Shown here piece after piece: positions 53,874 through 62,624 of a DNA stretch of 64,000 bases. Positions within the stretch are counted from its first letter, which is position 1; each line of letters starts with the position of its first letter. Below the pieces are notes generated by a model. It had not been told where the DNA came from. It saw only the letters and a program-made list of their open reading frames with translations, and did not search any database. This DNA comes from CAYXAA01 sp964462985 (GTDB lineage Bacteria; Pseudomonadota; Alphaproteobacteria; Rhizobiales; Stappiaceae): the NCBI GenBank assembly GCA_964462985.1, contig CAYXAA010000021.1, positions 15,316 through 79,315 on the forward strand, read 5' to 3'. A program made the translations under genes and the position numbers.

Positions 53874-54320
53874 TCAGTCGGCCATGCCCTTGAGCGTGAT
53901 CAGCGTGAAAAGTCCCGTCGCGACGTGGATCTCGCCGTCGTCGCTCTCGCCGTAGACGTCCGAGCGGCAGATGGTCAGGGTGCGGCCCGGCTTGACGACC
54001 CGGCCGCGCGCGATCAGCCGCTCGCCGCGCGCTGGATTGAGCAGGTTGATCTTGTATTCGGTGGTCAGGACCCCCGTGCCGGCCGGATAGAGGGTCAGGG
54101 CCGCATAGCCGGCGGCACTGTCGGCGATCGACGACGTCGCACCGGCATGGAAGAAGCCGTGCTGCTGGGTGAGGTCCGGCGAATAGGCCATCGCGATGTC
54201 GACCTCGCCCGGCTCAAGGTGAACCAGCCTAGCTCCCAGATGCGTCATGAACGGTTGGCGCGCGAAACTGGCTTCAACCCGGTTGTGCCAGCCCGGATCG
54301 CGCGGAACGAACGCCCTCAT
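53874..54320 (-). CDS. PaaI-type hotdog thioesterase
   Basis: A 148-residue hotdog-fold acyl-CoA thioesterase. QQHGFFHAGATSSIADSAAGYAAL has the catalytic region of the PaaI/YigI-like group (HGGxxxxLaDsa pattern), and VLTTEYKINLLNPARGERLIARGRVVKPGRTL is the family beta-sheet. It presumably hydrolyses a CoA intermediate of the leucine pathway or recycles CoA. Its start overlaps the liuR stop by 4 nt (ATGA). Confidence 0.92.
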   Translation of the reverse strand: MRAFVPRDPGWHNRVEASFARQPFMTHLGARLVHLEPGEVDIAMAYSPDLTQQHGFFHAGATSSIADSAAGYAALTLYPAGTGVLTTEYKINLLNPARGERLIARGRVVKPGRTLTICRSDVYGESDDGEIHVATGLFTLITLKGMAD

Positions 54321-54742
54321 GCCAGCTCCTCCCGCGCGGCCCCGTTCTCCTCGGCGTCCGGATCGAGCCCGAGCTCGGCCATGCGCTTACGGCAGCCGCG
54401 CTCCACCTCGGCAAGATCGGACAGCGTCAGCTCGATGTCGCGGCGCTTTTCCTCAAGTTCGGCACGCCGATCCCTGATCCGGCGCATCAGAAGGCGCAAC
54501 TGCCCGGCCTCGCCCGGCGCCTTGCCGTACATGTCGATGATCTCGCGAATCTCTGCCAGCGAGAACCCGAGGCGCTTGCCGCGCAGGATCAGCATCAGCC
54601 TGGTCCGGTCGCCCGCCCTGAACAGCCGTTGCCGGCCGCGCCGCTGCGGCTTCAGCAGGCCCTCCGCCTCATAGAATCGCAAGGTCCGGGTCGTGACACC
54701 GAACTCCTGCGTCAGCTGGGTGATCGTGTAGTAGGCCTGCAT
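54317..54742 (-). CDS. liuR: MerR-family regulator LiuR
   Basis: A 141-residue MerR-type regulator with the N-terminal helix-turn-helix (YYTITQLTQEFGVTTRTLRFYEAEGLLKP) and a long dimerisation coiled coil (about 75-125). It lacks Cys ligands of metal-sensing MerR proteins. Its position as first gene of an operon with isovaleryl-CoA dehydrogenase matches LiuR, the regulator of leucine/isovalerate utilisation genes. A palindromic LiuR-type box lies 32 nt upstream of its ATG, which suggests autoregulation. Confidence 0.92.
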   Translation of the reverse strand: MQAYYTITQLTQEFGVTTRTLRFYEAEGLLKPQRRGRQRLFRAGDRTRLMLILRGKRLGFSLAEIREIIDMYGKAPGEAGQLRLLMRRIRDRRAELEEKRRDIELTLSDLAEVERGCRKRMAELGLDPDAEENGAAREELA

Positions 54743-54773
54743 CTCTCCTCCAGGCCAGAAAGTGTGAATTCCT

Positions 54774-54789
54774 TTTACGTTTTCGTCAA
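54774..54789. promoter_or_regulatory. LiuR operator upstream of liuR operon
   Basis: TTTACG-TTTT-CGTCAA is a near-perfect inverted repeat (TTKACG arms) 32-47 nt before the liuR start codon. On the liuR strand it includes TTGACG, a possible -35. It resembles published LiuR-type motifs and recurs in front of mccB. Confidence 0.65.
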
Positions 54790-54937
54790 TCTGATTTGAA
54801 AAGAGAAGCTATATCATGATCTTTTCCAAGAAGCCCACTGACAGCCACACCTGACTGCCCGCCTCGATTTGCGGCTCCCGCGGAAGGATGGCGCGCCGGC
54901 ACCGGAGGTCGAGAGCTGGCCGCGCCCCGTCCGCTCC

Positions 54938-56593
54938 CTAATTCGACCTCGTGAAGGTGCCGAGACCGTTCTCGTCGAAGACCTCGATCCAGACGCTGCC
55001 CGCCGCAGGGTCGAAGCGGACTTCGGACCGGCTGCCCTCCGGAGCGTTTTCGCCCTGAAGGTCGAAGACGAAGCTGTCGCCGTCCCAGTGCGCGAGTTCG
55101 TAGACCGTCGGTGCGAGGCCGATCGACAGTGTCAGCCTATCGTCCGTTCCCGCGACGGAGACGGGACCGAAATAGGGATTGTCGAACCTGCCACGATAGG
55201 CGTCGAGCGCCTGGGCCGGCTGCGGCGAAACAGGCGGGGACTTGCCGGCGAGGTCGCCAACGGGTTCGAACATCGGCGCGAACAAGTCGCCGTAGGCCTT
55301 CAGCCAGTCTCGGGTCGGCGCACCGTATTCCACCGTGTCGAGGAACATCCGCCCAAGGCTTTCGGCAACACCGGTCGGCTGGGCGTTGGTGAGCACCGCA
55401 ATTCCGAGATCGAGCGATGGCACCAGCAGGTAGTTCGTTCCCGCCCCGAGCAGAAAACCGCCGGAATGGCTGATGCTGACCCGACCGGACGGTTCCGTCC
55501 CGACATTGAAACCATAGCCATAGAAGCCGGCCCGCGCGTCGGCGGCATAGGCGGGCGCCGAGATCACCTGCGGCGTCGTGGCCGCACGCAGCGCTTCGCG
55601 CGCGATCAGCGGCTTGCCCTCGAAGTCTCCTCCGGACAGCACCAGGTCCATCCAGCGGGCGAGATCCTTGACCGAAGCGCTGGCGCCGCCGGCGGGAGCC
55701 TGGGCATCGGGCTTTCTCTGATAGCGCGGCACGAACCCGTAGCCGCTGCGCACATGCAGCGCCGCCCGGTTGGCGCGCGCCTCAAAATCGGAGTATCGCA
55801 TGCTCGCGCTCGTCATGCCGAGCGGACCGAACAGAACGTCCTCGGCAAGGCTCGCCCAGTCCGACCCCGAGGCCACTGCCACCGCCTCGGCGGCGGCCGT
55901 CAAACCGAAGTTGGTATAGGCATAGTGGGCGCGGAAGGCGCTGAGCGGCAGCAATTGCAGCCGGTCGAGGACGGCCTTGCGGTCATAACCGAGGTCCTCC
56001 AGGTCGTCGCCGGCATGGTCGGGCAGTCCCGAGCGATGCGCGAACAGGTCGCCGATGGTCAGCATGTCCCGGAGGCGCGGATCGCCCAGTGCGAAGGACG
56101 GCAGATGCTTCGCCACGGGATCGTCCCAGCGCAAGATCCCCTCGCCCACCTGGCGTGCGACGATCGTGCCGGAGATCGATTTCGACACCGAGGCGAGCTG
56201 GAACACCGTATCGGCATCCACAGGATCCGGGACGCCGACCCTGCGCACGCCGTACCCCTTGGCAAACACGGTCTCGCCCTTCCACACCACGGCGACGGCA
56301 AGGCCCGGAATTCCCGACCGCTTCAGAATGTCGGAGGCAAGGCCGTCGAGCTTGCCGATCGCCGCCTCGATCATGCTGTCGTTGACGTCGACGGCAACGG
56401 TCTGCGGCGGCGGCAGCGTGGCATCGAGCGCCTCGGCCGGAACCCCAGCGAAGGCAAGCCCCGCGGCTGCAATCGCGGCAACAATGCCGCCGCACCGCTG
56501 GACGCTGGAATGCCGGCCAGAGCATGCGTCATCGCGGCCCCCGGCGACCGGGATGGTCGACGAGCAGCCGCCCGCTTGCATCCGCACATTCAT
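54938..56593 (-). CDS. Serine hydrolase, beta-lactamase/PBP-like family
   Basis: A 551-residue exported protein. A hydrophobic segment at about 35-55 (GGIVAAIAAAGLAFAGVPAEA) is a probable signal peptide. The class C beta-lactamase-like domain has the nucleophile in S135-V-S-K138, the YTN tyrosine motif (HYAYTNFG) and the HSGG third motif (SISHSGGFLLGAG). A C-terminal lipocalin-like domain (DUF3471-type) follows from about residue 445. It may be an esterase, amidase or D-amino acid peptidase; antibiotic resistance is not implied. The ATG at 56593 has GGGGGAG upstream. Confidence 0.87.
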   Translation of the reverse strand: MNVRMQAGGCSSTIPVAGGRDDACSGRHSSVQRCGGIVAAIAAAGLAFAGVPAEALDATLPPPQTVAVDVNDSMIEAAIGKLDGLASDILKRSGIPGLAVAVVWKGETVFAKGYGVRRVGVPDPVDADTVFQLASVSKSISGTIVARQVGEGILRWDDPVAKHLPSFALGDPRLRDMLTIGDLFAHRSGLPDHAGDDLEDLGYDRKAVLDRLQLLPLSAFRAHYAYTNFGLTAAAEAVAVASGSDWASLAEDVLFGPLGMTSASMRYSDFEARANRAALHVRSGYGFVPRYQRKPDAQAPAGGASASVKDLARWMDLVLSGGDFEGKPLIAREALRAATTPQVISAPAYAADARAGFYGYGFNVGTEPSGRVSISHSGGFLLGAGTNYLLVPSLDLGIAVLTNAQPTGVAESLGRMFLDTVEYGAPTRDWLKAYGDLFAPMFEPVGDLAGKSPPVSPQPAQALDAYRGRFDNPYFGPVSVAGTDDRLTLSIGLAPTVYELAHWDGDSFVFDLQGENAPEGSRSEVRFDPAAGSVWIEVFDENGLGTFTRSN

Positions 56594-56679
56594 TGGTGCT
56601 CCCCCTTCTGCCCGTGTGATCGCCGCGGCGATCCGGCGCTCATTCTCGCCCAACCATTGGTGCGGTCCAAGCCCTGCGC

Positions 56680-57108
56680 CTAGCCGGTATAATTCGGCCA
56701 CAGCGGCGGCGCGGCGAGTTCGAGCACGTTGCCGTCGGGATCGCGAAAGTAAAGGCTTGTCCCACCGGCCGGCCAGACCACTTCGCTGATGATCTCGATG
56801 CCCTGGTCCGCGAGATAGTGCCGCCATCGGTCGAGATCGGCCGTCGAAATCTTGAATGCGAAATGACTTGGCCCGTCGCTGTGATGCCCGGGAACGACGC
56901 CGCCTGGCGTCGGCATGTCCTCGCCGGTATGCCCTCGCCGGAACACGAGCAGCGTCTCGCCCGGCGCGGTGTCATAGGCGCTGAGTCGGTCGCCGGCAAC
57001 CATGCGCGGCAGGCCGAGGATGCCGCCGTAGAAGGCGTGGGCACGGTCGAGATCCTCGACATAAACGGCCGTCTCGAGAATCCCGCCGATCGAGGGCGGC
57101 TTCGTCAT
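56680..57108 (-). CDS. VOC (glyoxalase/bleomycin resistance) family protein
   Basis: A 142-residue vicinal-oxygen-chelate protein with two beta-alpha-beta-beta-beta modules: ILETAVYVEDLDRAHAFYGGILGLP at the N-terminus and HFAFKISTADLDRWRHYL to SLYFRDPDGNVLELAAP in the second. Metal ligands are plausible at His81 and Glu in LELAAP. The substrate is unknown. GGAGGGA precedes the ATG at 57108. It lies 40 nt downstream of mgtE on the same strand. Confidence 0.92.
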   Translation of the reverse strand: MTKPPSIGGILETAVYVEDLDRAHAFYGGILGLPRMVAGDRLSAYDTAPGETLLVFRRGHTGEDMPTPGGVVPGHHSDGPSHFAFKISTADLDRWRHYLADQGIEIISEVVWPAGGTSLYFRDPDGNVLELAAPPLWPNYTG

Positions 57109-57148
57109 TCCGTTCCCTCCCTGTCCGGGTTGCTTCGGCCCTCCACCA

Positions 57149-58564
57149 TCACATGGGCAGCCCGAACCACCAAGCGGCGAGCCCCAGGAAGGCAAAAAAG
57201 CCGACGACGTCCGTCACCATGGTGACGAACACCGTGGAGGCGATGGCAGGATCGATGCCGAAGCGGTCGAGCACCAGCGGAATGAGCAGGCCGAACGTGC
57301 CGGCGCAGAGCGTGTTGACCACGATCGCCGATCCGATCACGGCGCCGAGTTCCACATTGGCGAACCACAGCGCGGCGACGGTGCCGACCAAAAGGGCGAG
57401 TCCCGAACCGTTCAGCAGCGCCACCATCAGCTCGCGCCGCAGCACGCGCAGGAGATTGCGCGAGCTGATTTCTTGCGTTGCGATCGCGCGCACGGCCACC
57501 GTCATTGTCTGCGTCGCTGCGTTGCCGCCCATGGAGGCAACGATCGGCATCAGGATGGCGAGCGCCACCATGGCCCCGATCGTGTCGTCGAACAGCGAGA
57601 TCACCGTCGAGGCGAACAGCGCGGTGAACAGATTGACGAACAGCCAGGTGAAGCGCGACCGCGCGGTGTAGTAGACGGAATCGGAGATCTCCTCGTCTCC
57701 AACGCCCGCAAGCGCCCGCAGGTCCTCCTCCGCCTCCTCCTGGATCACGTCGACAATGTCGTCGACCATCAGCACGCCGACCAGCCGGTCGGCATCGTCG
57801 ACCACCGCTGCCGAGACCAGATTGTAGTGCTCGAACAGCCGCGCCACCTCTTCCTGATCGTCGGTGGCGCGCACCATGTGGCGCGTCTCGGTCATCAGCT
57901 TGGAGATCTTCTTCGACCGCTTGCTGCGCAGCAGCCGGTCCAGCGACACCGCCCCGAGCAGGCGAAAGCCCGGATCGACAACATAGATCTCGTAAAACGT
58001 GTCCGGCAGATCCTCGGCCTCGCGCATGTGGTCGATGGTCTGGCCGACGGTCCAGAATGGCGGGACGGCGATGAAATCCGTCTGCATTCGCCGACCGGCC
58101 GAATCCTCCGGATAGTCCAGCGCGCGCTGCAGCTGGACCCGGTCCGAATACGGCATCTGCTCGAGGATCGCCGCCTGCTCGTCCTCGCCGAGATCCTCGA
58201 GGATGTAGACGGCATCGTCCGAGTCGAGCTCGCCGATGCCCTCCGCGACCTCCTTGGCCGGCAGCGCATCGAGCAGGCGAAGACGAACGTTTTCGTCGAG
58301 CTCGGTCAGGGCGGCGAAGTTGAAGTCGTCGCCAAGCAGCAGGACGAAGGCCGGCCGATCCTCCTCCGCCAGCGCTTCGATCAGGTCGCCGAGATCGGCC
58401 TCGTGGAGGTTGCCGGCGAGCGTGCGCAGCTCTTCGGCGTTGCGATCGGCGACAGCGGCCTCGACCCTGGCGACGAAACCCGCCGCCAGGTGCCCCTCCT
58501 CGTCTCGGATCGCGGGTGTGTTCGGCGCATCGTCCGGGATGTCAACGGTTTCGGCTTCGGACAC
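57149..58564 (-). CDS. mgtE: Magnesium transporter MgtE
   Basis: A 471-residue Mg2+ channel: MgtE_N superhelical domain (about 55-160), paired CBS domains (about 160-290; AVVDDADRLVGVLMVDDIVDVI), a plug helix, and five membrane helices (about 315-470) with the family signature MPIVASMGGNAATQTMTVAVRA and the terminal helices VFVTMVTDVVGFFAFLGLAAWWFG. Gating by cytoplasmic Mg2+ via the N and CBS domains is expected. I saw no Mg2+ riboswitch in the upstream 348 bp. Confidence 0.96.
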   Translation of the reverse strand: MSEAETVDIPDDAPNTPAIRDEEGHLAAGFVARVEAAVADRNAEELRTLAGNLHEADLGDLIEALAEEDRPAFVLLLGDDFNFAALTELDENVRLRLLDALPAKEVAEGIGELDSDDAVYILEDLGEDEQAAILEQMPYSDRVQLQRALDYPEDSAGRRMQTDFIAVPPFWTVGQTIDHMREAEDLPDTFYEIYVVDPGFRLLGAVSLDRLLRSKRSKKISKLMTETRHMVRATDDQEEVARLFEHYNLVSAAVVDDADRLVGVLMVDDIVDVIQEEAEEDLRALAGVGDEEISDSVYYTARSRFTWLFVNLFTALFASTVISLFDDTIGAMVALAILMPIVASMGGNAATQTMTVAVRAIATQEISSRNLLRVLRRELMVALLNGSGLALLVGTVAALWFANVELGAVIGSAIVVNTLCAGTFGLLIPLVLDRFGIDPAIASTVFVTMVTDVVGFFAFLGLAAWWFGLPM

Positions 58565-58912
58565 GAACCCCCTCCGATTTGATCATTCCCGCCGCCAAAC
58601 GGCATCAGTCAGCTGTTGGACATTCGATCGGACGCGACCTGGATAACCGCTGATCAATGGTGCGCTGCAGGCAGACTTAGCGCGCTTTCGGACCGGATGA
58701 AATCGTCGATGAGCAAGAATTTTCCGGCCGGCGAAAAGCGGCCGCAGCGCGCCCCTGGCGCTGGATCCGGCACCGCTGCGCCCAATGGCTCCACCCGGGC
58801 CGAACCTGGCCACCGGCGACACTACTGCACTTTGAAAAAGCAGAACCGGCACGCGATCGATCGAGACCGACCCTGCGCCGTAGAACGATCCCGTCGTTCA
58901 ACATCTGGAGAG
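58565..58912. other. Interval between mgtE and tRNA-Leu
   Basis: About 350 bp upstream of mgtE on its strand and downstream of the tRNA gene. No coding sequence, M-box-like riboswitch or terminator was identified by eye. A fair A+T patch lies at about 58600-58690. Confidence 0.45.
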
Positions 58913-58997
58913 TGGTGCGGTCGAGAAGACTCGAACTTCCACGGGTTGCCCCACAGCGACCTCAACGCTGCGCGTCTACCAATTCCGCCACGACCGC
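58913..58997 (-). tRNA. tRNA-Leu (anticodon GAG), 3-prime CCA encoded
   Basis: The minus strand folds as a class II tRNA: acceptor GCGGTCG/CGACCGC, A73 then encoded CCA, D-arm GCGG-AATTGGTAGAC-GCGC, anticodon stem CAGCG/CGCTG with loop TTGAGGT (anticodon GAG), a long variable arm (TGGGGCAACCCGTG) and T-arm with TTCGAGT. It reads CUC and CUU leucine codons. Confidence 0.95.
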
Positions 58998-59224
58998 ACT
59001 TGTTCGCCGATCCGGGGGACCGGCGGGAGCCCTCCTCTATCAAATCGGATTCTGCCGCGCAAGGCCCTAGAAGGGATGTCCTCCCGTTGAAGCGACGATG
59101 GCGGAAAGCCGGCGTCGCCACGCCGCCGCCCTGCCGCCTTGCGCCGCCAGGCGGGGTCTGGCCCGGCGGCGACGGCCGCACGGCGACACTCCGGCGCAAT
59201 CCGAGGCGGGTTGGCCCGGAAGGC

Positions 59225-59491
59225 TCAGATCGGACCTTCCATCCGCGCCGGCCGCACCTCGGGCGGACGCATAAGAACCTCGGTCACCTCGACCCCGATG
59301 CGGTCGCCGCGCAGCACCACCTGGCCGGAGGCGATCGGCACGTTGTTGGCGAGGATCTTGACGTCGTCGTCTTCGTGTGCCTCGAGCTCGATCACCGCAC
59401 CGCGGCCCATGCGCAGAAGCTGATGAATCGGCATCTCCGCCTTTCCGAGGACGACGGAAATGTCGATGGCGATATTGTCGAAGGTGGTCAT
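59225..59491 (-). CDS. Stand-alone FliN/SpoA-domain protein
   Basis: An 88-residue protein that is just a SpoA domain: NIAIDISVVLGKAEMPIHQLLRMGRGAVIEL and VKILANNVPIASGQVVLRGDRIGVEVTEVL. This matches FliN/YscQ C-terminal domains of the flagellar switch and type III secretion sorting platform. No other flagellar genes are nearby. Such an orphan next to lipB is seen in other Rhizobiales, and whether it acts in the motor is unknown. It is divergent from lipB. Confidence 0.88.
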   Translation of the reverse strand: MTTFDNIAIDISVVLGKAEMPIHQLLRMGRGAVIELEAHEDDDVKILANNVPIASGQVVLRGDRIGVEVTEVLMRPPEVRPARMEGPI

Positions 59492-59619
59492 TCGCGCGTG
59501 TCACCGCTAAAGGATGGGCCTCCGGCGCATCCGCGCCGCACTGGAAATCGTCGGATCCGGGCCCAGGTAAGGTCAGGCTGATCCTCCGACCGCTCCGGTT
59601 TCACTTCGCCAGTGTTTGG

Positions 59620-59635
59620 TTAACAAACCCCTAAC
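59620..59635. promoter_or_regulatory. CtrA-like box between the FliN-like gene and lipB
   Basis: TTAA-N7-CTAAC differs from the CtrA consensus TTAA-N7-TTAAC at one position. It sits 15 nt before the lipB ATG and 129 nt upstream of the FliN-like start. CtrA controls many flagellar genes in alphaproteobacteria, but a single match is weak evidence. Confidence 0.35.
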
Positions 59636-59649
59636 ACCACCGCAGACCG

Positions 59650-60366
59650 ATGACCGTGCGCGACCTCCTCGACACAGACTTTCCCGCCATTCCCGGCTCA
59701 CCGCCGGTCGAGTGGCTGATCTCCGATGCGCCGGTCGGTTACGAGGAAGCGGTCGCGGCGATGGACCGCCACGTCGCCGCCATCGCGGCCGGCGAGGCGC
59801 GGGAACGGGTCTGGCTGCTGGAGCACCCCCCGCTCTACACCGCCGGAACCAGCGCCCGGGACGCGGACCTACTGAATGCGGACCGCTTTCCGGTGTTCCG
59901 CAGCGGCCGCGGCGGTCAGTACACCTATCACGGCCCCGGCCAGCGCGTCGCCTATGTCATGCTCGATCTCAGGCGCCGGCGGCAGGACGTGCGCGCCTTC
60001 GTTGCGGCCCTGGAGGCCTGGCTGATCGGCGCGCTCGACCGCTTCAACATCCGCGGCGAACGGCGCGAGGACCGGGTCGGTCTCTGGGTGCGCCGTCCGG
60101 ACCGCGGAGCCGAGGTCGAGGACAAGATCGCCGCAATCGGGATTAGGGTGCGCAAGTGGGTGACGTTCCACGGCATCGCGCTCAACGTCGAGCCGGACCT
60201 CAGCCACTTTTCCGGGATCGTGCCCTGCGGCGTCTCAACCCACGGCGTCACCAGCCTCGTCGACCTCGGTCTGCCCGTGACCATGGAGGACGCCGACATC
60301 GCGCTGAGAGCCGCATTCGAGGAGGTGTTCGGGCCGACCGAGGCCATCGAGACGCCGTGGCCGTAG
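59650..60366 (+). CDS. lipB: Lipoyl(octanoyl) transferase LipB
   Basis: A 238-residue enzyme that moves octanoyl groups from acyl carrier protein to lipoyl domains. The family blocks GRGGQYTYHGPGQRVAYVML, KIAAIGIRVRKWVTFHG and SGIVPCGVSTHGVTS (catalytic Cys in PCG, with the conserved Lys in DKIAAIG) are intact. The ATG at 59650 gives full length. It converges on the acylphosphatase gene with a 15-nt gap. Confidence 0.97.
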   Translation: MTVRDLLDTDFPAIPGSPPVEWLISDAPVGYEEAVAAMDRHVAAIAAGEARERVWLLEHPPLYTAGTSARDADLLNADRFPVFRSGRGGQYTYHGPGQRVAYVMLDLRRRRQDVRAFVAALEAWLIGALDRFNIRGERREDRVGLWVRRPDRGAEVEDKIAAIGIRVRKWVTFHGIALNVEPDLSHFSGIVPCGVSTHGVTSLVDLGLPVTMEDADIALRAAFEEVFGPTEAIETPWP

Positions 60367-60381
60367 CGCAAGCGCCGGATG

Positions 60382-60663
60382 TCAGGCTGTCGGCCTGATC
60401 TCGAACCCGGTCGGCACACCGAGGCCTTCGGCGATCAGTTCGACGTCGTCGACACGCGATCCGGCCGGGCCGGTCCGGCAGGCTTCCAGCATCGTCTCGA
60501 CCTTGTCGGGCGGGCCGCGAAATGCCGCCTCCACAGTGCCGTCGAGACGGTTGCGAACGAAGCCGTCGAGCCCGAGTCGGCGCGCTACATGGTCGACGTA
60601 GGCGCGAAAACCGACCCCTTGCACCCGGCCGACAATGACGACAAGAACGGATCTCGGTTCCAT
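60382..60663 (-). CDS. Acylphosphatase
   Basis: A 93-residue acylphosphatase with the catalytic Arg in GRVQGVGFRAYVDHVA and the catalytic Asn in GFVRNRLDGTVEAAFRG. It hydrolyses carboxyl-phosphate bonds of acylphosphates. The start is placed at the ATG at 60663 (MEPRSVLVVIVG), 10 nt after a GGAG; the frame is open to 60759 but that part is not family sequence. Confidence 0.94.
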   Translation of the reverse strand: MEPRSVLVVIVGRVQGVGFRAYVDHVARRLGLDGFVRNRLDGTVEAAFRGPPDKVETMLEACRTGPAGSRVDDVELIAEGLGVPTGFEIRPTA

Positions 60664-60871
60664 GGCGTGCATGCTCCGGCCGACACAGACGATCTGTCCG
60701 TCGGCGTCGTGTTCGAAGACATAGCCGCCGAGCGACAGGATCGCGCATTTCTGACACATGGCTGTCCTGCGTCTTGCCCGCTTCCCGGCGCCTTGCCCGC
60801 CGACGAGTCCTGTTCCGTTATAAGCCCGCCGACCCGACGCGAAAAGCCGGGAGGGGCGACGATCCTGCCGC

Positions 60872-62596
60872 TCAGGCCGCGGCGGCGACGGTCCGGCGCG
60901 CCTTGGCGACGGCGTCGTCGATCTTCGGCGCGTAGTGGACCAGCGGCGGCTTGACGCCGTGGGCGAACAGCACCTTGCGCAGCTCGTGCGTGGTGCCGGT
61001 CAGATAGACGGCGACGTGGCGCCGCCGGGCCTTGCGAGCGAGGCCGCCGATCGTGTTGGCCGCAGTGGAATCGAGAAATGGCACGGCCGCGAAGTCGATG
61101 ATCAGCGCCCGGTGCGTGTCGGCGATGCGGTCGAGCACCGTGCCGATCGAGGCCGCCGCGCCGAAGAAGAAGGCGCCCGAGATGCGGTAGATCACAATGT
61201 CTGGATCCGCCGCCCGGCGCTCGTCGTACGGACGGCGGCCGCCGTTGGCATCGTCCGCCTTGTCCTCGACGACGAACGGGATGGTGGTTTCAATCGCCGT
61301 GGTCCGCGACATGCGGTAGATGAACAGCACCGATCCGAGCGCAAATCCGACGACGATGCCTTCGGTAAGGTCGCGGAAGACCGTCAGCAGGAAGGTCGCA
61401 AGCAGCACCGCGGCGTCGCCGGTCGAAGCACGCAACAGCGTCGCGAACGCATGCTTCTCGACCATGTTCCAGGCGACGGTGATCAGCACCCCCGCCAGCG
61501 CAGCGAGCGGGATATAGGCGGCAAGCGGCGCGGCAACCAGCACGAACAGCAGCAGGAACGCCGCATGCAGCATGCCGGCCACCGGGCCGTGGGCGCCCGC
61601 GCGCACGTTGGTCGCGGTGCGAGCGATCGTGCCGGTGACGCAGAAGCCGCCGAACAGGCCGGAGGCGACATTGGCTGCGCCTTGCGCCACCAGTTCGCAG
61701 TTGGAGCGGTGGCGGCGGCCCGTCATGCCGTCGGCGACGACGGCGGAAAGCAGCGATTCGATCGCCCCGAGCAGGGTAAAGGACACGGCGCTCGGCAGCA
61801 CCGCCACCACCTTTGCCAGACTGACGTCGGGCAGTGCGGGCAGCGGCAGGGAGTTCGGAATGCCGCCGAACTGCGAACCGATGGTGGCCACCGAAAGGTC
61901 GAACAGCGCCGTCGCGAGCGCCGCCCCGGCGACGGCGATCAGAAGCCCGGGCCAGTGCGGCCGCAGCTTCTTCAACACGATGATCACCGCCACCGTCGCG
62001 GCCGACAGCATGACCGTCACCGCGTCGATTGTCGGCAGCGCCGACCATAGCGCCGGCAGCTTCTCGATCAGCGGACCGGGTTCTGGACCATCTAGCGTCA
62101 GCCCGAACAATTCCTTGAGCTGACTCGCGCCGATGATGACGGCAATGCCGGCGGTAAAGCCGACCGTCACCGGATAGGGAATGAACTTGATGTAGGTGCC
62201 GAGCCGGAAGAACCCGACCGCCGCCAGCATGAGGCCGGAGAGGATGGTGGCGAGGATCAGCCCGTCCATTCCGTGCATCTGCACGGTGGCGGCCACGAGC
62301 ACGATGAAGGCCCCGGCCGGGCCGCCGATCTGAAACCGGCTGCCGCCGAGCGCCGAGACCAGGAACCCGCCGATGATCGCGGTGTAGAGCCCCTGTGCCG
62401 GTGTTGCGCCGGAGGCGATCGCGATGGCCATGGAAAGCGGCAAGGCCACGACCGCAACGGTGAGACCGGCGATCGCATCGGCGCGAAGATGGGCGAGCGA
62501 ATAGCCCTCCCGCAGCACCGTGACGAGCTTGGGGGTGAAGAGCTCGGTGAAGGTCGGGCCCGATGGGCGGGTGGGAGCGAGTGGTTCTGCAGTCAT
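60872..62596 (-). CDS. SulP family inorganic anion transporter with STAS domain
   Basis: A 574-residue SLC26/SulP protein: an N-terminal cytoplasmic part, about 12-14 membrane helices (residues 30-420) with GLYTAIIGGFLVSALGGSRFQIGGPAGAFIV near the front and FGGFCVTGTIARTATNVRAGAH in the middle, then a STAS domain (about 455-565) with LIIDFAAVPFLDSTAANTIGGL. It may carry sulfate, bicarbonate or another oxyanion. The start is the ATG at 62596, with a GTG three codons upstream as an alternative. It lies 28 nt downstream of an XRE regulator gene. Confidence 0.92.
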   Translation of the reverse strand: MTAEPLAPTRPSGPTFTELFTPKLVTVLREGYSLAHLRADAIAGLTVAVVALPLSMAIAIASGATPAQGLYTAIIGGFLVSALGGSRFQIGGPAGAFIVLVAATVQMHGMDGLILATILSGLMLAAVGFFRLGTYIKFIPYPVTVGFTAGIAVIIGASQLKELFGLTLDGPEPGPLIEKLPALWSALPTIDAVTVMLSAATVAVIIVLKKLRPHWPGLLIAVAGAALATALFDLSVATIGSQFGGIPNSLPLPALPDVSLAKVVAVLPSAVSFTLLGAIESLLSAVVADGMTGRRHRSNCELVAQGAANVASGLFGGFCVTGTIARTATNVRAGAHGPVAGMLHAAFLLLFVLVAAPLAAYIPLAALAGVLITVAWNMVEKHAFATLLRASTGDAAVLLATFLLTVFRDLTEGIVVGFALGSVLFIYRMSRTTAIETTIPFVVEDKADDANGGRRPYDERRAADPDIVIYRISGAFFFGAAASIGTVLDRIADTHRALIIDFAAVPFLDSTAANTIGGLARKARRRHVAVYLTGTTHELRKVLFAHGVKPPLVHYAPKIDDAVAKARRTVAAAA

Positions 62597-62624
62597 GGTG
62601 TGCACAGTGGTTCAAGTATTCCGG

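Noticed and set aside
52974..56683. Plus-strand frames of 550-600 codons across ivd-liuR and the serine hydrolase
   Set aside because: Antisense to genes with intact catalytic motifs; low-complexity translation.
58565..58912. Magnesium riboswitch upstream of mgtE
   Set aside because: No recognisable stem-loop arrangement or terminator was seen in the leader; cannot be supported by eye.
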